NCBI RefSeq assembly: GCF_001909055.1
Contig: NZ_LVWI01000037.1
Coordinates: 248,001 to 312,000, forward strand
Length of the DNA: 64,000 bases
DNA from: Paenibacillus helianthi
GTDB taxonomy: Bacteria > Bacillota > Bacilli > Paenibacillales > Paenibacillaceae
Direction of reading: 5' to 3'
Both the position numbers and the translations under genes were made by a program. Below the pieces are notes generated by a model. The model saw only the letters and a program-made list of their open reading frames with translations. It searched no databases and had not been told where the DNA came from. Of the stretch, positions 17,558-26,339 are shown piece after piece; position 1 is the first letter of the stretch; every line of letters starts with the position of its first letter.

Positions 17558-18172
17558 ATGAATACCACAGTACGTTTGACTGAAAGATCCGGCTCGACCT
17601 CTTCACAGCGGAGCAAAGGCTTTGTACCGGTTGTCGTCTACGGTGCAGGTTCAGATAGCCAGTCCTTTACAGCAGATGCGAAGACATTGAACGAAATACT
17701 CGGCAAAAACCCCCGGGCCATCCTTAAGGTAGAACTCCCGGATTCCGGCTCCAAAAACGTGGTGATCCAGGAAGTGCAGCGCCAGCCGTTGTCCCGCAAG
17801 CTGCTGCATGTGGATCTTCACCAGATTGATATGAAGGCTGAACTGGTCACCAAGGTTGCTTTTCACTTCAGCGGAGATCCTGTAGGCGTGAAGAACGGCG
17901 GTATTCAGCAGGTAGAGCTGTATGAACTGGATATCCGCACCTTGCCGGACAAGCTGACCGCAACATTTGAAGTGGATATCACCGGCCTCGACATTGGGGA
18001 CCAATTGCTGGTCTCGGACCTGCCGAAGCATGAGGGCTGGGAAGTGCTCACTCCCGAAGATACGCTGATTATCCGTATTGCACCTCCGGTAGCACTGGAA
18101 GAACCTGCTGATACAGATTCGGATACCCCGGCAGCTGCAGTAGCTTCCGAGGAAGCGAAGACAGTGGAATAA
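17558..18172 (+). CDS. rplY: 50S ribosomal protein L25 / general stress protein Ctc
   Basis: A 204-aa protein of the long (CTC/TL5) L25 type that binds 5S rRNA at the central protuberance. RSKGFVPVVVYG near residue 19 is the L25 domain's conserved RKxGxVPAVVYG-like block, and PLSRKLLHVDLHQIDM (about 76-91) ends that domain; residues ~95-180 form the C-terminal CTC beta domain (VGVKNGGIQQVELYELDIRTLPDKL). The tail is acidic/Ala-rich. ATG 17558 has TAGGAGG upstream. It is monocistronic between a promoter and a strong terminator. Confidence 0.93.
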   Translation: MNTTVRLTERSGSTSSQRSKGFVPVVVYGAGSDSQSFTADAKTLNEILGKNPRAILKVELPDSGSKNVVIQEVQRQPLSRKLLHVDLHQIDMKAELVTKVAFHFSGDPVGVKNGGIQQVELYELDIRTLPDKLTATFEVDITGLDIGDQLLVSDLPKHEGWEVLTPEDTLIIRIAPPVALEEPADTDSDTPAAAVASEEAKTVE

Positions 18173-18215
18173 CTCTAATCACAATTACATGGGCGTATAA
18201 ATATACGTAACTAAC

Positions 18216-18259
18216 AGGAGCAGACATATCCTTACCAAGGAGCTGTCTGCTCCTTTTTG
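18216..18259 (+). terminator. Terminator of the L25 gene
   Basis: AGGAGCAGACA (18216-18226) / TGTCTGCTCCT (18244-18254) then TTTT; perfect 11-bp stem. Confidence 0.9.
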
Positions 18260-18402
18260 TTGGCAAGGGGCCATAGAATAGTCTGGAAGAATGAGCGGAA
18301 ATCCTCCTGAGGGCGGAGGTCCGCTGTATTGTTGTGGAATACAATCGGAAGTACAGGATGGGGATATGAGGCATTCGGTCAATCATTAGAGGGGGTCAGG
18401 TT

Positions 18403-19089
18403 ATGGATCAGGCAACGGCGGCAGATTTAGTGATTGCCGGGATAGGCGGGGCAGCTGGAGGAACATACCATCATGTTAATCTGGAGGGAGTGAGCCGGAT
18501 CGGCGGTCCGGTGCGCGCCCGAACTTTCAAGGGGAACGGCCTCATGAGGCTGGGGGGAAGCCTTACCGTAGATGAAATGGAGACGAATGGTGATCTCAAA
18601 GTAGGCGGAGGCCTGCAGATGGGAACGATGAAGCATGACGGGCTCCTGGAAATGGATGGCGGCCTGCGAGGAGAAAACTGTACATTGAGCGGGGTCATCG
18701 GTATCAAAGGAGACTGTGAGCTGCGGAATTTCACGGTTGAGGGTTCACTTACCATCAGCGGCTTCCTTAGCGCAGAGCATGTGGAGCTTGCGCTGCAAGG
18801 GCAGACCCGAGTGAAGAAGATAGGGGTAAAGAGCCTGGTAGTCCGCAAGGCGGGCTCGGGGGTCTGGAGTAAGCTTGCGGGTGGCGTTATACCAAAGCTC
18901 AGGGCAGAGCTTCAGACGAGTGTAATAGATGGTGATTTTATTGATTTGGAGTATACGACAGCGGATGTGGTAAGAGGGGCTATAGTTATTATCGGAGAAG
19001 GCTGCAGCATCGGCCGGGTGGAATACCGTGAAGGATTAACTGTACACCCTGGAGCCACAGTAGGGATGGAGGTGAAGACCGGTGAATGA
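18403..19089 (+). CDS. Bactofilin-like polymer-forming protein 1 (YhbE/YhbF type)
   Basis: A 228-aa protein composed of short repeating turns with Gly every few residues (LEGVSRIGGPVRARTFKGNG, MRLGGSLTVDEMETNGDLKVGGG and so on), the pattern of a right-handed beta-helix as in bactofilins. It lacks a signal peptide or membrane helix. Length and tandem organisation match B. subtilis YhbE/YhbF (BacE/BacF), which are needed for flagellar assembly. ATG 18403 has GAGGGGG upstream. Its stop overlaps the start of the paralogue by 8 bp. Function here is inference by family. Confidence 0.75.
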   Translation: MDQATAADLVIAGIGGAAGGTYHHVNLEGVSRIGGPVRARTFKGNGLMRLGGSLTVDEMETNGDLKVGGGLQMGTMKHDGLLEMDGGLRGENCTLSGVIGIKGDCELRNFTVEGSLTISGFLSAEHVELALQGQTRVKKIGVKSLVVRKAGSGVWSKLAGGVIPKLRAELQTSVIDGDFIDLEYTTADVVRGAIVIIGEGCSIGRVEYREGLTVHPGATVGMEVKTGE

Positions 19090-19750
19090 AACAGAAGAGC
19101 GGACGAATCTGAAAGTACTGGGGAATTCAACCTCAGCGGGTGGATACTTCCTGGACGTGAAGGTGACCGGGGAATGCACATTTAATGGTGATGTGGATTG
19201 CCGGAAAATGACGCTGATGGGCGAAACCGAGGTCAATGGCAGACTGGTTATGGAGAGTATGAAGCTTACTGGTGAATGTGCCGTAAAGGGTGGTATTGAG
19301 GGTGAATCCATGCGTGGACAAGGGGATATCAAGGCTGCAAGTATTCACGTGGAGGGCATTAAATTCACTGGAAATCTTAGCGTCTCAGGCGATTGCGATG
19401 CAGAGGACATGCACATCAGCGGTGCACTCCAGGTACAAGGAGTGCTAAGCGCAGAGACATTGGAAATATCGCTGTTCGGTCCTAGCAGGGCAGCCGAAGT
19501 CGGAGGCGGAAGCATCAAGATCAAACGCAGTCTTGGCGGGAAGCTGATTCGTCCGGGACATCCGGGAAGTCTGCGGTTTACCGCGGGCCTGATCGAAGGA
19601 GATCAGGTGGAACTGCAGGGGACGACAGCAGGAACAGTCAGAGGCGGAAATGTTATCATTGGTACCGGCTGTGAAATTGACATAGTGGAATACCGGGATT
19701 CTCTGGACATTCATAGGAATGCTACAGTAAGGAACCAAGTGAAGCTGTAA
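19082..19750 (+). CDS. Bactofilin-like polymer-forming protein 2 (YhbE/YhbF type)
   Basis: A 222-aa paralogue of the preceding protein with the same beta-helix pattern (VKVTGECTFNGDVDCRKMTLMGETEVNGRLVMESMKLTGECAVKGGIEGESM) and the same C-terminal layout (GTGCEIDIVEYRDSLDIHRNATV versus GEGCSIGRVEYREGLTVHPGATV). GTG 19082 has GGAGGTG upstream and overlaps the previous stop, so the two products are probably made in fixed ratio and may co-polymerise. It follows a gene duplication; no other flagellar gene is in the window. Confidence 0.75.
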   Translation: MNETEERTNLKVLGNSTSAGGYFLDVKVTGECTFNGDVDCRKMTLMGETEVNGRLVMESMKLTGECAVKGGIEGESMRGQGDIKAASIHVEGIKFTGNLSVSGDCDAEDMHISGALQVQGVLSAETLEISLFGPSRAAEVGGGSIKIKRSLGGKLIRPGHPGSLRFTAGLIEGDQVELQGTTAGTVRGGNVIIGTGCEIDIVEYRDSLDIHRNATVRNQVKL

Positions 19751-19788
19751 AGTAATCCATTAGAATCAAGGGATAAGGAGTGGAACCT

Positions 19789-21327
19789 GTGAGCTCAGCT
19801 TCAAAAACACCCAATCTGGGCATTGTCATTGCCGGTTTGCTGTTAGGCATACTTATGGCTTCTATGGACAGCACGATTGTCGCCACGGCGATGGGCAACA
19901 TTGTCGGCGAGCTGGGCGGGATGGACAAATTTGTCTGGGTCACCTCGGCGTACCTGGTTGCCGAAATGGCGGGAATGCCCATCTTCGGCAAGCTGTCGGA
20001 TATGTACGGCCGCAAAAAGTTTTTTATCTTTGGAATTATTGTATTTATGGCCGGCTCGGCCTTATGTGGTACTGCGGAGACAATTACCCAACTGGCCGCT
20101 TACCGGGCCATTCAGGGAATAGGTGGCGGCGCGCTGGTGCCGATTGCCTTTGCCATTATGTTCGATGCGGTCCCGCTGGAGGCACGCGGTAAGCTTGGCG
20201 GCGCTTTTGGAGCGGTGTTCGGTCTTTCCAGTATCTTCGGTCCCCTGCTTGGGGCTTATATTACGGATCATATTGCCTGGCAGTGGGTCTTCTACATCAA
20301 CTTGCCGCTGGGATTGGTTGCTTTGGTTATGGTCGTGGGCTTCTACCGGGAATCGGTGGAGCATTCGAAGCAGCCCATTGACTGGCTGGGTGCAGGAACA
20401 CTGCTTGGTGCAGTGATCAGCTTAATGTTCGCGCTGGAGCTGGGCGGCAAAGAATACGCCTGGAGCTCCGGGCTGATTCTGGGCTTATTCGCAGCGTTTG
20501 CCGTCCTGACGGTGCTGTTTCTGTTCACAGAGACGAAGGCAAAGGAGCCTATTATTTCTTTTGCCCTGTTTCGGCAAAGACTGTATGCCACCAGTATTCT
20601 GTGCGCCTTATTCAGCGGTGCGGCCTTTATCGCCGCCTCGGTCTATATCCCCATCTTCATCCAAGGCGTGCTTGGCGGATCGGCTACGAATTCAGGGCTG
20701 GTGCTGCTGCCGATGATGGTTGCCTCGGTCATCACAGCCTCAACTGGCGGTTTCCTGATGGCCAAAACCAGCTACCGCAGCCTGATGGTGCCGACACTGG
20801 CCCTGCTTGTACTGGGTACTGGACTTGTAGCAACGCTTGCACCCGATGCCTCGCGCCTCCTCCTGACGCTGTACATGATCCTCATTGGACTCGGAGTCGG
20901 GGCATCCTTCTCGGTGCTCGGAACAGCAGCGATCCATGGCCTGACACCGCAGCAGCGCGGTTCGGCCAGCGCGACCATGAACTTTATCCGTTCGCTCGGC
21001 ATGACCATTGGAATTACGACCTTCGGGATCATTCAGAGCCATTATCTAAGCTCGAAGCTGCTAACTGATATAGGGTGGTGGAGCGGAGGAGATCCTTCAG
21101 GCGGCCCACTCAATTTTAAGGACCCGCATGCGCTGCTGTCCCCGGAGACCCGGGCTCAGATTCAACCGGAAATTCTGGACAAAATTACTAAGGGTCTGTC
21201 TTTCTCCATTACTACCACTTTCGCCTGGGCTGTCATACCAGCCCTGCTGGCGCTGCTGGCGGCATGCTTCATGGGCCGCCAGAGAATGGATGCTTCAGCG
21301 GAAGGGAAGGTACCTTCCGGACACTGA
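19789..21327 (+). CDS. MFS drug exporter, DHA2 (EmrB/QacA) family
   Basis: A 512-aa membrane protein with about 14 helices. Motif D-type LLGILMASMDSTIVATAMGNI (helix 1), GKLSDMYGRKKFFIFG (motif A loop 2-3), AYRAIQGIGGGALVPIAFAIMFD and GPLLGAYITDHIAWQWVFYINLPLG (motif C region) are characteristic of proton-driven multidrug exporters of this family. GTG 19789 is used because AAGGAG lies 8 nt upstream; the in-frame GTG at 19780 overlaps that site. It starts 38 bp after the bactofilin pair and may be read from the same transcript. Confidence 0.93.
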   Translation: MSSASKTPNLGIVIAGLLLGILMASMDSTIVATAMGNIVGELGGMDKFVWVTSAYLVAEMAGMPIFGKLSDMYGRKKFFIFGIIVFMAGSALCGTAETITQLAAYRAIQGIGGGALVPIAFAIMFDAVPLEARGKLGGAFGAVFGLSSIFGPLLGAYITDHIAWQWVFYINLPLGLVALVMVVGFYRESVEHSKQPIDWLGAGTLLGAVISLMFALELGGKEYAWSSGLILGLFAAFAVLTVLFLFTETKAKEPIISFALFRQRLYATSILCALFSGAAFIAASVYIPIFIQGVLGGSATNSGLVLLPMMVASVITASTGGFLMAKTSYRSLMVPTLALLVLGTGLVATLAPDASRLLLTLYMILIGLGVGASFSVLGTAAIHGLTPQQRGSASATMNFIRSLGMTIGITTFGIIQSHYLSSKLLTDIGWWSGGDPSGGPLNFKDPHALLSPETRAQIQPEILDKITKGLSFSITTTFAWAVIPALLALLAACFMGRQRMDASAEGKVPSGH

Positions 21328-21374
21328 GACTGCCTGCGAAGCTAACCTTCGGAGAACGCTCTTATACCAGGCTG

Positions 21375-22001
21375 CTACTCCTCCCGTGATACCAGAAAAC
21401 GCAGGACAGTCTTCAGCTTCTCCGGCTGCGTTCTGCGGGCATCCGAGAGATATATTTCCCGGTGGGTCTTGGAGATCCGCCGAAGTCCTTGCTGCGCGCA
21501 ATATTGCTCCATCTTGCTGAAGCTCGCCGGCTCATCATCGTAGGGTCCCGAATGCAGCATTTGTACACAAAGACCGTCTTCGCAGCTCCCGAAGGTGGCT
21601 CTATCCAGTAAGGGCTGCGGCTTCGTCCGCTTAACCTTCTCTATAATTTCGACGGCAAGGGCCGGTGTGACAAAGTCCGGCTGCCGGATCATTATGGTGT
21701 AGACCAGCTCGTCCTTGTCGAGTCCTGCCTTCAAGCGTCCTTGTTCACTGAGATCCCATACACCTTCCAGGGGGAAGATGCTATATTCATGGTAACCTTC
21801 GGGTGCCGGACCTTTCTTGGGCAGCATCTTGATGGCATAAGATAGGGAATACAGCACTCCAACTGCCTCAGCGAACGCTTCACTGTTAGGATTGCCTTCA
21901 CCTGACAGCATGAAGTATGGATAGGCGGGCACCGTTATCAGCGTAGGTTCTGATGGGGGCAAATAGAACGCTTTTTCTTGTTTTTTCCACTCGTATTTCA
22001 T
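21375..22001 (-). CDS. GyrI-like small-molecule-binding domain protein
   Basis: A 208-aa cytoplasmic protein of the GyrI-like (SHS2) fold: YEWKKQEKAFYLPPSEPTLITVPAYPYFMLSGEGNPNSEAFAEAVGVLYSLSYAIKM at the N terminus, then EGVWDL, ELVYTIMIRQPDFVTPALA and LCVQMLHSGPYDDEPASFSKMEQYC (the conserved HxGPY block). There is no attached helix-turn-helix, so it is a stand-alone binding protein rather than a regulator. Such proteins sequester or hydrolyse toxic compounds. Convergent with the MFS exporter, with only 47 bp and no clear terminator between them. Confidence 0.82.
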   Translation of the reverse strand: MKYEWKKQEKAFYLPPSEPTLITVPAYPYFMLSGEGNPNSEAFAEAVGVLYSLSYAIKMLPKKGPAPEGYHEYSIFPLEGVWDLSEQGRLKAGLDKDELVYTIMIRQPDFVTPALAVEIIEKVKRTKPQPLLDRATFGSCEDGLCVQMLHSGPYDDEPASFSKMEQYCAQQGLRRISKTHREIYLSDARRTQPEKLKTVLRFLVSREE

Positions 22002-22176
22002 GGATATCCCTCCGTAGTATATAGCGGCTGGCCGCTATGATTTATGATTGCCTTCAGAATACCATGCCTAACTGGACAGGTGTCTGTCATATTCATTGAA
22101 AGTGGATAATTAAACTCAGTGAAGGTAGAATGGAAAAGGAAGTGTCATATTCTGGAGTGAATGAGGAGGATATCCA

Positions 22177-23052
22177 TTGATCATACAGGCTGAACTGGTG
22201 CTGGACGCCCAAGCGGAGCTTGGCGAGGGTGCCCATTGGGACCCTGAGGCAGGAGAGTTGTTATGGGTAAATATTGAAGGGCAGCAGCTGCGGATTGTTG
22301 ATTCCCGGACGCTGAATGAGAAGATCTATACCTTCACGCAAATGATCAGTGCGGCGGTTCCATCCGTTGGTGGCGGCTGGGTAGTCGCCTTGCAGGACGG
22401 GATCTACAAATTTCAAGAAGACGGGTCTCTGAAATTACTGGCTTCGGTGGAGACAGAGCTATCCGGGAACCGGTTAAACGATGCCAAATGCGACAGCAAG
22501 GGCAGGTTGTGGTTCGGCTCCATGAGTATGGAGGACAAACGGGATGCGGGAAGCTTATATGTGATGGAGCCGGAAGGCGAAGTGCGTAAGGTGCTGTCTG
22601 GTATCGGAATTTCCAATGGCATGGCCTGGGACGATAGCCGCGGTCTGATGTATTACATTGATACCTTGACCCGGAGAGTCGATGTAATGGATTATGATCT
22701 GCAGAATGGCACTGTAACCGGACGCAGAACTGTGGTGGAGTTCCCGGAAGGCGCAGGCGGACCGGATGGAATGACCATTGACAGCGAGGGAATGATCTGG
22801 GTTGCCCATTGGAACGGCAGCTGTGTCTCACGTTGGAATCCGCACACCGGGGAGCAGATCGGGAAGATCGAAGTGCCCGCACCGTTCGTGACCTCGTGTG
22901 TTTTCGGAGGTGAACATCTGGACGAGCTCTATATTACCACTGCCCGGGTTGGCATGAGTGCTGAGGAACTGCAACGCTGGCCCTTAGCCGGCGGATTGTT
23001 CAAGGCGGACACGGGCGTGAAGGGATTAAAGGGCAACCGTTTTGCAGGCTGA
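22177..23052 (+). CDS. SMP-30/gluconolactonase-type lactonase
   Basis: A 291-aa six-bladed beta-propeller enzyme that hydrolyses sugar lactones (for example gluconolactone, arabinonolactone). Metal ligands of the family are visible: Glu in AELGEGAHWD (about residue 17), Asn in NRLNDAKCD and ISNGMAWD, and Asp in GGPDGMTID (about 199). The start is TTG 22177, with AGGAGG 8 nt upstream. It is followed at 120 bp by an FAH-family hydrolase and a sugar-type ABC importer, which suggests use of a sugar acid or its lactone. Confidence 0.9.
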   Translation: MIIQAELVLDAQAELGEGAHWDPEAGELLWVNIEGQQLRIVDSRTLNEKIYTFTQMISAAVPSVGGGWVVALQDGIYKFQEDGSLKLLASVETELSGNRLNDAKCDSKGRLWFGSMSMEDKRDAGSLYVMEPEGEVRKVLSGIGISNGMAWDDSRGLMYYIDTLTRRVDVMDYDLQNGTVTGRRTVVEFPEGAGGPDGMTIDSEGMIWVAHWNGSCVSRWNPHTGEQIGKIEVPAPFVTSCVFGGEHLDELYITTARVGMSAEELQRWPLAGGLFKADTGVKGLKGNRFAG

Positions 23053-23172
23053 GATGCACAGCGGGAAGCCGTCCGTCCGGCTCTCCTGCTGATGAAGCAT
23101 GAAGCCGGGGATACATACGTGTAAGATGAACTGAGCTTGGAACGATATTCTGAATTTGGGGGAGGGACGGAT

Positions 23173-24081
23173 ATGCAGCTATTGAATTTTTGGGAATCAG
23201 GAACGCTGCGTCTCGGTGTAAAACAGGCAGAAGGCATCCTGGATGTGGCGGCGGCATTGCATTCGGTGCCAGAGAGGGCTGCAGAAGCTGTTCCGGCAAC
23301 GCTAAGAGAACTGCTGGACGGAGGAGAGGCAGCGCTCGGCCGTTTGCGCGAATTCGTGGGTAATCTGCCTGTCCAGGGCGAAGGCGCCTTTTATAAAGAG
23401 GAAGACTCGCTTGAATTCGCGCCTTTTGTGGCAGATCCCGGCAAAATCATTTGTATCGGGTTGAACTACCGCAGACATGCCGAAGAGACCGGAATGCCGC
23501 TGCCGGAATATCCGATTCTTTTCAGCAAATTTACGAATAGCCTGGCCGGACACGGTATGGAAGTTCCGCTTCCGGGCACCACGCAGAAGGTCGATTATGA
23601 AGCTGAGCTGGGCATTGTGATCGGTCGGACAGCCAAGAACGTAAGCGAGGAAGAGGCGCTTGATGCGGTTTTTGGTTATTTTGCTGCAAATGATCTGTCC
23701 GCACGTGATCTGCAGACGCGCACCAGCCAGTGGCTTGCAGGCAAATCGTGCGACCGGTTTGCTCCAGCTGGGCCTTATGTGGTAACGAAAGACGAGGTGG
23801 AGAACCCCGGTTTACTGCGCATTAGAAGCTCGGTGAACGGGGAGGTCCGGCAGGACTCCAATACCTCGGATATGATCTTCAATTGCCAGCAGATCATCAG
23901 CTATATCTCCGGGTGTATGACGCTTACGCCAGGGGATATCATTCTTACAGGAACCCCGGAAGGTGTTGTGATGGGATATCCGCCGGAGCAGCAGATTTAC
24001 CTGCAGCCGGGTGACGAGGTTACGGTGGAGATCGAGAAGCTAGGGAGTCTAACGAACCGCATGATTGCTGACAAGGCTTAA
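23173..24081 (+). CDS. Fumarylacetoacetate hydrolase (FAH) family protein
   Basis: A 302-aa enzyme. An N-terminal ~85-residue cap (MQLLNFWESGTLRLGVKQAEG) is followed by the FAH catalytic domain: ICIGLNYRRHAEETGMPLPEYPILFSKF, DYEAELGIVIGR with the metal-binding E-x-E, DLSARDLQTR (Asp ligand) and ILTGTPEGVVMG. Members hydrolyse C-C bonds in beta-diketo acids or act as 2-keto-3-deoxy sugar acid dehydratases/hydrolases; next to a lactonase, a role in sugar-acid breakdown is plausible. ATG 23173 has GGGGGAGGG upstream. Confidence 0.9.
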   Translation: MQLLNFWESGTLRLGVKQAEGILDVAAALHSVPERAAEAVPATLRELLDGGEAALGRLREFVGNLPVQGEGAFYKEEDSLEFAPFVADPGKIICIGLNYRRHAEETGMPLPEYPILFSKFTNSLAGHGMEVPLPGTTQKVDYEAELGIVIGRTAKNVSEEEALDAVFGYFAANDLSARDLQTRTSQWLAGKSCDRFAPAGPYVVTKDEVENPGLLRIRSSVNGEVRQDSNTSDMIFNCQQIISYISGCMTLTPGDIILTGTPEGVVMGYPPEQQIYLQPGDEVTVEIEKLGSLTNRMIADKA

Positions 24082-24150
24082 GTGGGGAGAGGCGATGCAG
24101 AGAGACAAGCGCTGCACCCTCGCGTTCGCATGGATATAGGAGGTAAATAA

Positions 24151-24200
24151 GAAGGAACTGTTCATTTGCAGAGCTTGCAGATGGCCGGTTCCTTTTTTTT
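24151..24200 (+). terminator. Strong terminator after the FAH gene
   Basis: AAGGAACTG..CATTTGCA pairs with TGCAGATG..CGGTTCCTT, then eight T. It separates the lactonase/FAH pair from the ABC operon. No further feature is visible up to 24350. Confidence 0.85.
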
Positions 24201-24363
24201 GACAGCAATAAATGTAACGGGAAATTGGTCCACTGACCTGTGAAAATGGTCCGGAACTGTATTACCGCTCTCGCAGAAGGCCTACCGGCGCTCTCTCCCG
24301 GCGAAGATTCGTTATGAACTAAGATGAAAGCGTAAACAAAAATCCGGGTAGAGGAGATTTGAT

Positions 24364-25323
24364 ATGGGGGTACCTTCAGGCGAGCTGCTCCGCGGTGTGG
24401 GTCCGGTCCGGCCATCCCGCAGGAAGCTGCAGAATAAATACAAACTGTTTCTTATGGCGCTTCCTTTTCTTGTAGTGACCTTTGTTTTCTATTATCTGCC
24501 GGTTAGCGGGTGGATCTACGCCTTTTATGATTTCATCCCCGGTATTCCGCTGTCGGACACACCGTATGTAGGGCTGAAGTGGTTCAGGACCATAGTTGCC
24601 AATCCTACCCAGACAGCAGAGGTGCTGCGCGTACTGAAGAATACGGTAGCCATGAGTTCACTCGGGCTGGTGACTTCCGTCTTTCCGGTTATTTTCGCTA
24701 TTCTCCTTACGGAGATACGGGCAGGCTGGTACCGCAAGTTCGTGCAGACGCTGACGACGATACCGAATTTTATCAGCTGGATTCTGGTCTATGCCCTGGC
24801 CTTCTCACTGTTCTCGGTCGACAACGGAGTGGTGAACCACATTCTGATACAGCTGGGCTTCGTGAATGAGGAATTCAATTTTCTGGCCTCCAGCTCGCAT
24901 ATTTGGGTGACGATGATTGCCTGGTATTGGTGGAAGTCCCTGGGCTGGGGAGCTATTCTCTATCTGGCGGCCATTGCCGGCATCGACCAGGAGCTGTATG
25001 AAGCGGCAGAAGTAGACGGGGCCAGCCGGTTCCGCAAAATCTGGCATATCACCGTTCCCGGCCTCATTCCGACGTTCTTCGTACTGCTGCTGCTCTCCAT
25101 CGGGAACTTTGTCAACAACGGCATGGAGCAGTATTTTGCCTTCCAGAACGCCATGAACAAGGATGCGATAGAGGTGCTGGATTTGTACGTGTACAATATC
25201 GCGTTTGCCAACAATTTTCCGTTTGCCACAGCAGTCAGCATGTTGAAGTCGGTCGTCAGTGTCATTCTGCTGTTTGCGGCTAACACGCTGTCTAAGGTTG
25301 TGCGCGATGAATCGATTATTTAA
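24364..25323 (+). CDS. Carbohydrate ABC transporter permease (LplB/YteP-like)
   Basis: A 319-aa inner-membrane permease with about six helices. YKLFLMALPFLVVTFVFYYLPVSGWIYAFYDFIPG at the N terminus is the LplB/YteP signature, and EAAEVDGASRFRKIWHITVPGLIPTFFVLLLLSIGNFVNNG is the EAA loop. ATG 24364 has GAGGAG 7 nt upstream. No ATPase gene is in the cluster, as usual for this family, which shares a general MsmX-type ATPase encoded elsewhere. Related systems import complex oligosaccharides such as rhamnogalacturonan fragments. Confidence 0.92.
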   Translation: MGVPSGELLRGVGPVRPSRRKLQNKYKLFLMALPFLVVTFVFYYLPVSGWIYAFYDFIPGIPLSDTPYVGLKWFRTIVANPTQTAEVLRVLKNTVAMSSLGLVTSVFPVIFAILLTEIRAGWYRKFVQTLTTIPNFISWILVYALAFSLFSVDNGVVNHILIQLGFVNEEFNFLASSSHIWVTMIAWYWWKSLGWGAILYLAAIAGIDQELYEAAEVDGASRFRKIWHITVPGLIPTFFVLLLLSIGNFVNNGMEQYFAFQNAMNKDAIEVLDLYVYNIAFANNFPFATAVSMLKSVVSVILLFAANTLSKVVRDESII

Positions 25324-25338
25324 GGACGGTGATTCCAG

Positions 25339-26232
25339 TTGCGTAAAAAGCTAAAACCCGGCGATGTCCTGTTCCAGGGAATCATCTATGTGCTCTTTGG
25401 ATTGTTCACCCTGAGCTGCATCTATCCCTTCTATTACCTGTTCATTAACACCATCAGCTCCAATGATCTCAGCGCGGCGGGTTACATCAAGTTCTATCCG
25501 CAGCAGATCCATTTCGACAACTATTCTAAGGTGCTGCGGATCAGCGGGCTCAGCCACGCGGCGCTGGTCTCGGTCTACCGGACTGTAGTGGGTACCTTGC
25601 TCACGGTGGGCGCCTCCGCCTTTCTCGGTTATCTGTTCACGAAGAAGGAGATGTGGGGCCGGCAGGTCTGGTACCGCAGCGTCGTCGTCACCATGTATTT
25701 CAGCGCAGGGCTGATTCCCTGGTATATTACGATGCACAACCTGCATTTAACCAACAACTATCTGGCCTATATTTTGCCGACGATCATTACTCCGTTCAAC
25801 ATCATTCTTGTCAAAACCTTCGTCGAGGCGATTCCTCCCTCGCTGGAGGAGTCGGCAGCCATGGACGGCGCAGGGTATCTGCGGTCCTTCTGGAGTATTA
25901 TCGTTCCGCTGACCACCCCGATTCTGGCCACCATTACGATTTTCTCGGCGGTCAACCAGTGGAACTCCTTCATTGATACGGCATTCCTGATGACGGACAC
26001 CAAATATTTCACGCTGCAGTTCCTGCTCTGGAGATACCTGAATGAGTCCAGCTCGCTGGCCGCACTCATCCGAAGTTCCCCGGATATGGCGGCCAGTGTG
26101 CAGAACATGCAGACGCCAACCTCTGTGCGGATGACGGTGACGATGATCGTTGTGCTGCCCATTCTGATTGTATATCCGTTTTTCCAGCGTTTTTTTGTCA
26201 AAGGCATCATGATCGGCGCCGTCAAGGGCTGA
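25339..26232 (+). CDS. Carbohydrate ABC transporter permease (LplC/YtcP-like)
   Basis: A 297-aa inner-membrane partner permease. FTLSCIYPFYYLFINTISSNDLSAAG near the N terminus and SLEESAAMDGAGYLRSFWSIIVPLTTPILATITIFSAVNQWNSFIDTAFLM (EAA loop and downstream helix) are characteristic. The C terminus ends FFVKGIMIGAVKG, the standard GxxxGAVKG end of this family. TTG 25339 is used, preceded by GGTGA at 6 nt; it lies 15 bp after the first permease. Confidence 0.92.
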   Translation: MRKKLKPGDVLFQGIIYVLFGLFTLSCIYPFYYLFINTISSNDLSAAGYIKFYPQQIHFDNYSKVLRISGLSHAALVSVYRTVVGTLLTVGASAFLGYLFTKKEMWGRQVWYRSVVVTMYFSAGLIPWYITMHNLHLTNNYLAYILPTIITPFNIILVKTFVEAIPPSLEESAAMDGAGYLRSFWSIIVPLTTPILATITIFSAVNQWNSFIDTAFLMTDTKYFTLQFLLWRYLNESSSLAALIRSSPDMAASVQNMQTPTSVRMTVTMIVVLPILIVYPFFQRFFVKGIMIGAVKG

Positions 26233-26339
26233 CCGGTCCGTAAAAGCAGGTATGGCTGGAGTTCGGCTCTGCCGGCAGGCGGAGCTTTAACTTAGGAGCA
26301 CTCTTCACCTTTTACCAATTCATTAGGGGGTATGACGCA

